Assembly: GCF_037908215.1 (NCBI RefSeq)
Contig: NZ_JBBLZC010000009.1
Location: 112,475 to 176,474, forward strand
Reading direction: 5' to 3'
Length of the DNA stretch: 64,000 nt
Source: Benzoatithermus flavus
GTDB taxonomy: Bacteria > Pseudomonadota > Alphaproteobacteria > Geminicoccales > Geminicoccaceae
The notes below the pieces were generated by a model, which saw only the letters and a list, made by a program, of their open reading frames with translations, did not search any database and was not told the DNA's origin. The first letter of the stretch is position 1; every line of letters begins with the position of its first letter. Both the position numbers and the translations under genes were made by a program. Shown here piece by piece: positions 62,885 to 64,000 of this stretch.

Positions 62885-64000
62885 TCAGATCTCGTTCTTG
62901 CCCATCTGGTCGGCGATGTATTCGGCCTGGCGGATGGCGAGCGCCACGATGGTCAGGGTCGGGTTCTCCGCCCCGCCGGTGGTGAACTGGCTCCCGTCCG
63001 AGACGAACAGGTTCTTCACGTCCCAGCTCTGGCCCCACCGGTTCACCACCCCGTCCCGCGCGCTCGCGCTCATCCGGTTGGTCCCCAGATTGTGCGTGCT
63101 GGGATAAGGCGGCGTCTCGTACACCTCCCTCGCCCCCGCCGCCTCGTAGATCGCCCGCCCCTGCCGGTAAGCATGGCTGCGCATCGCCACGTCGTTCGGG
63201 TGGTCGTCGAAGTGCACGTTCGGGATCGGCAGCCCGAACGCGTCCTTCTCCGTGGGATGCAGCGTCACCCGGTTGCTCGCCCGCGGCATGTCCTCGCCCA
63301 CGAGCCACATCCCGGCCATGGTCCGGTACTGCTCCAGCTTGTGCGCGAACTCCCGCCCCCACGCCCCGGGGTCGAGGAACGCCGCCAGAAACGGCAGGCC
63401 CAGGGACAAGGTCTCCAGCTCGTAGCCGCCGACGAAGCCGCGCTTCGGATCGTGCCGCGCCTCGTCCTGCACCACCCCGGCCATGGTGGTGCCGCGGAAC
63501 ATGTGCACCGGCCGCGCGAACGCGGCGTAGACCGAGCCGGTCATGTGCCGCATGTAGTTGCGCCCCACCTGCCCCGAGCTGTTGGCCAGACCATCCGGGA
63601 ACTTGGAGGAGGCCGAGTTGAGGAGCAGCCGCGGGCTCTCGATCGCGTTGCCGGCGACGCACACCAGCCGGGCTTTTTGCACGTGCTGCTGGCCGTCCTT
63701 GTCGGCGTAGAGCACGCCCGTCACCTTGCCCCGCGCGTCGTGCTGGATCTGCAACGCCATCGCCTCCGGCCGCAGCTCCAGCCGGCCGGTGTCCAGCGCC
63801 GCCGGGATCTCGGTGTAGAGCGTGCTCCACTTGGCCGAGGACTTGCAGCCCTGGAAGCAGAAGCCGATCTGCTGGCAGGACGGCCGGTCGGCGCGCGGCC
63901 GGCTGTTGATCGCCATGTGCCCGGTGTGGACCGTCCGGTAGCCCAGGCGCTTGGCGCCGGTGTAGAGCACCTTGAAGTTGTTGTTGCCGGGCAGGCCCGG
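62885..64000 (-). CDS. GMC-family FAD oxidoreductase (partial, runs off window)
   Basis: Only the C-terminal part (about 372 codons) is present; the frame continues past base 64000, so the FAD-binding N-terminus is outside. The visible part has the Cys-containing CQQIGFCFQGCKSSAKWST, the FAD-domain VCVAGNAIESPRLLLNSASS, the active-site region YPSTHNLGTNRMS (His-Asn) and the end FVSDGSQFTTGGAENPTLT. This matches gluconate 2-dehydrogenase/choline dehydrogenase-like GMC enzymes. Substrate not identifiable from this part. Confidence 0.85.
   Translation of the reverse strand, partial: PGLPGNNNFKVLYTGAKRLGYRTVHTGHMAINSRPRADRPSCQQIGFCFQGCKSSAKWSTLYTEIPAALDTGRLELRPEAMALQIQHDARGKVTGVLYADKDGQQHVQKARLVCVAGNAIESPRLLLNSASSKFPDGLANSSGQVGRNYMRHMTGSVYAAFARPVHMFRGTTMAGVVQDEARHDPKRGFVGGYELETLSLGLPFLAAFLDPGAWGREFAHKLEQYRTMAGMWLVGEDMPRASNRVTLHPTEKDAFGLPIPNVHFDDHPNDVAMRSHAYRQGRAIYEAAGAREVYETPPYPSTHNLGTNRMSASARDGVVNRWGQSWDVKNLFVSDGSQFTTGGAENPTLTIVALAIRQAEYIADQMGKNEI

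Overview
The window is a dense, very GC-rich chromosomal segment that looks like an alphaproteobacterium, most likely of the Rhodospirillales/Geminicoccales kind. The taxonomic hints are the rsh-pyrE ... acpS-lepB-rnc-era ... recO neighbourhood, a DUF1013/TrcR-type cell-cycle regulator, a complete liv-type ABC transporter operon carrying a DUF6867 membrane protein, and strong third-position G/C use with long antisense shadow frames. I see no rRNA, tRNA, CRISPR array, insertion sequence or prophage. The taxon is inferred from gene content only.

Region 1 (1-16.3 kb) is the informational core: (p)ppGpp synthetase/hydrolase, pyrE, an internally deleted DJ-1/PfpI gene, comM, acpS, lepB, rnc, era, then recO and parC. 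Two features break the usual order. pdxJ, often found beside acpS in these bacteria, lies 52 kb away at 57.3 kb. Between era and recO sits a two-gene, opposite-strand cassette: a RapA/SNF2-type helicase translationally overlapped by an actin/Hsp70-fold ATPase with a long disordered N-terminus. This cassette (8.0-13.1 kb) is the best candidate here for an undescribed system.

Region 2 (16.3-35.2 kb) is accessory and metabolic: a short coiled-coil gene with a stop at codon 3, a rhodanese-DUF2892 membrane protein behind an AT-rich repeated operator, a flippase, a secreted matrixin-like protease, an iron-type alcohol dehydrogenase, a DMT permease, a cNMP/CBS/DUF294 protein with a DEDDh exonuclease, an agmatinase-type ureohydrolase behind a decayed Uma2 gene, a split Tm-1-like pair (UPF0261 plus TIM barrel), an AI-2E-type permease, an aldehyde dehydrogenase, and a three-gene set ending in a di-haem peroxidase fused to a cupredoxin domain.

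Region 3 (35.2-46.2 kb) holds livHMGF, DUF6867 and livK, closed by a strong terminator. It is followed by a VapBC pair whose toxin lacks a stop at the expected place, an M20 amidohydrolase, an MT-A70 methyltransferase, a TrcR-like regulator, and about 760 bp of gene relics (a frameshifted GPxTxEGKAR-family gene and an orphan Phd-like antitoxin).

Region 4 (46.2-64 kb) holds mntH behind a DtxR/MntR-like box, an EF-hand protein plus cytochrome b561 divergent from an OmpR-type two-component system, a PQQ-type sugar dehydrogenase, an aldo/keto reductase, xth-pdxA-(GH26-like lipoprotein)-pdxJ, a ketopantoate reductase, a large SAM-cyclase-AAA-TPR regulator, and a GMC oxidoreductase cut by the window edge.
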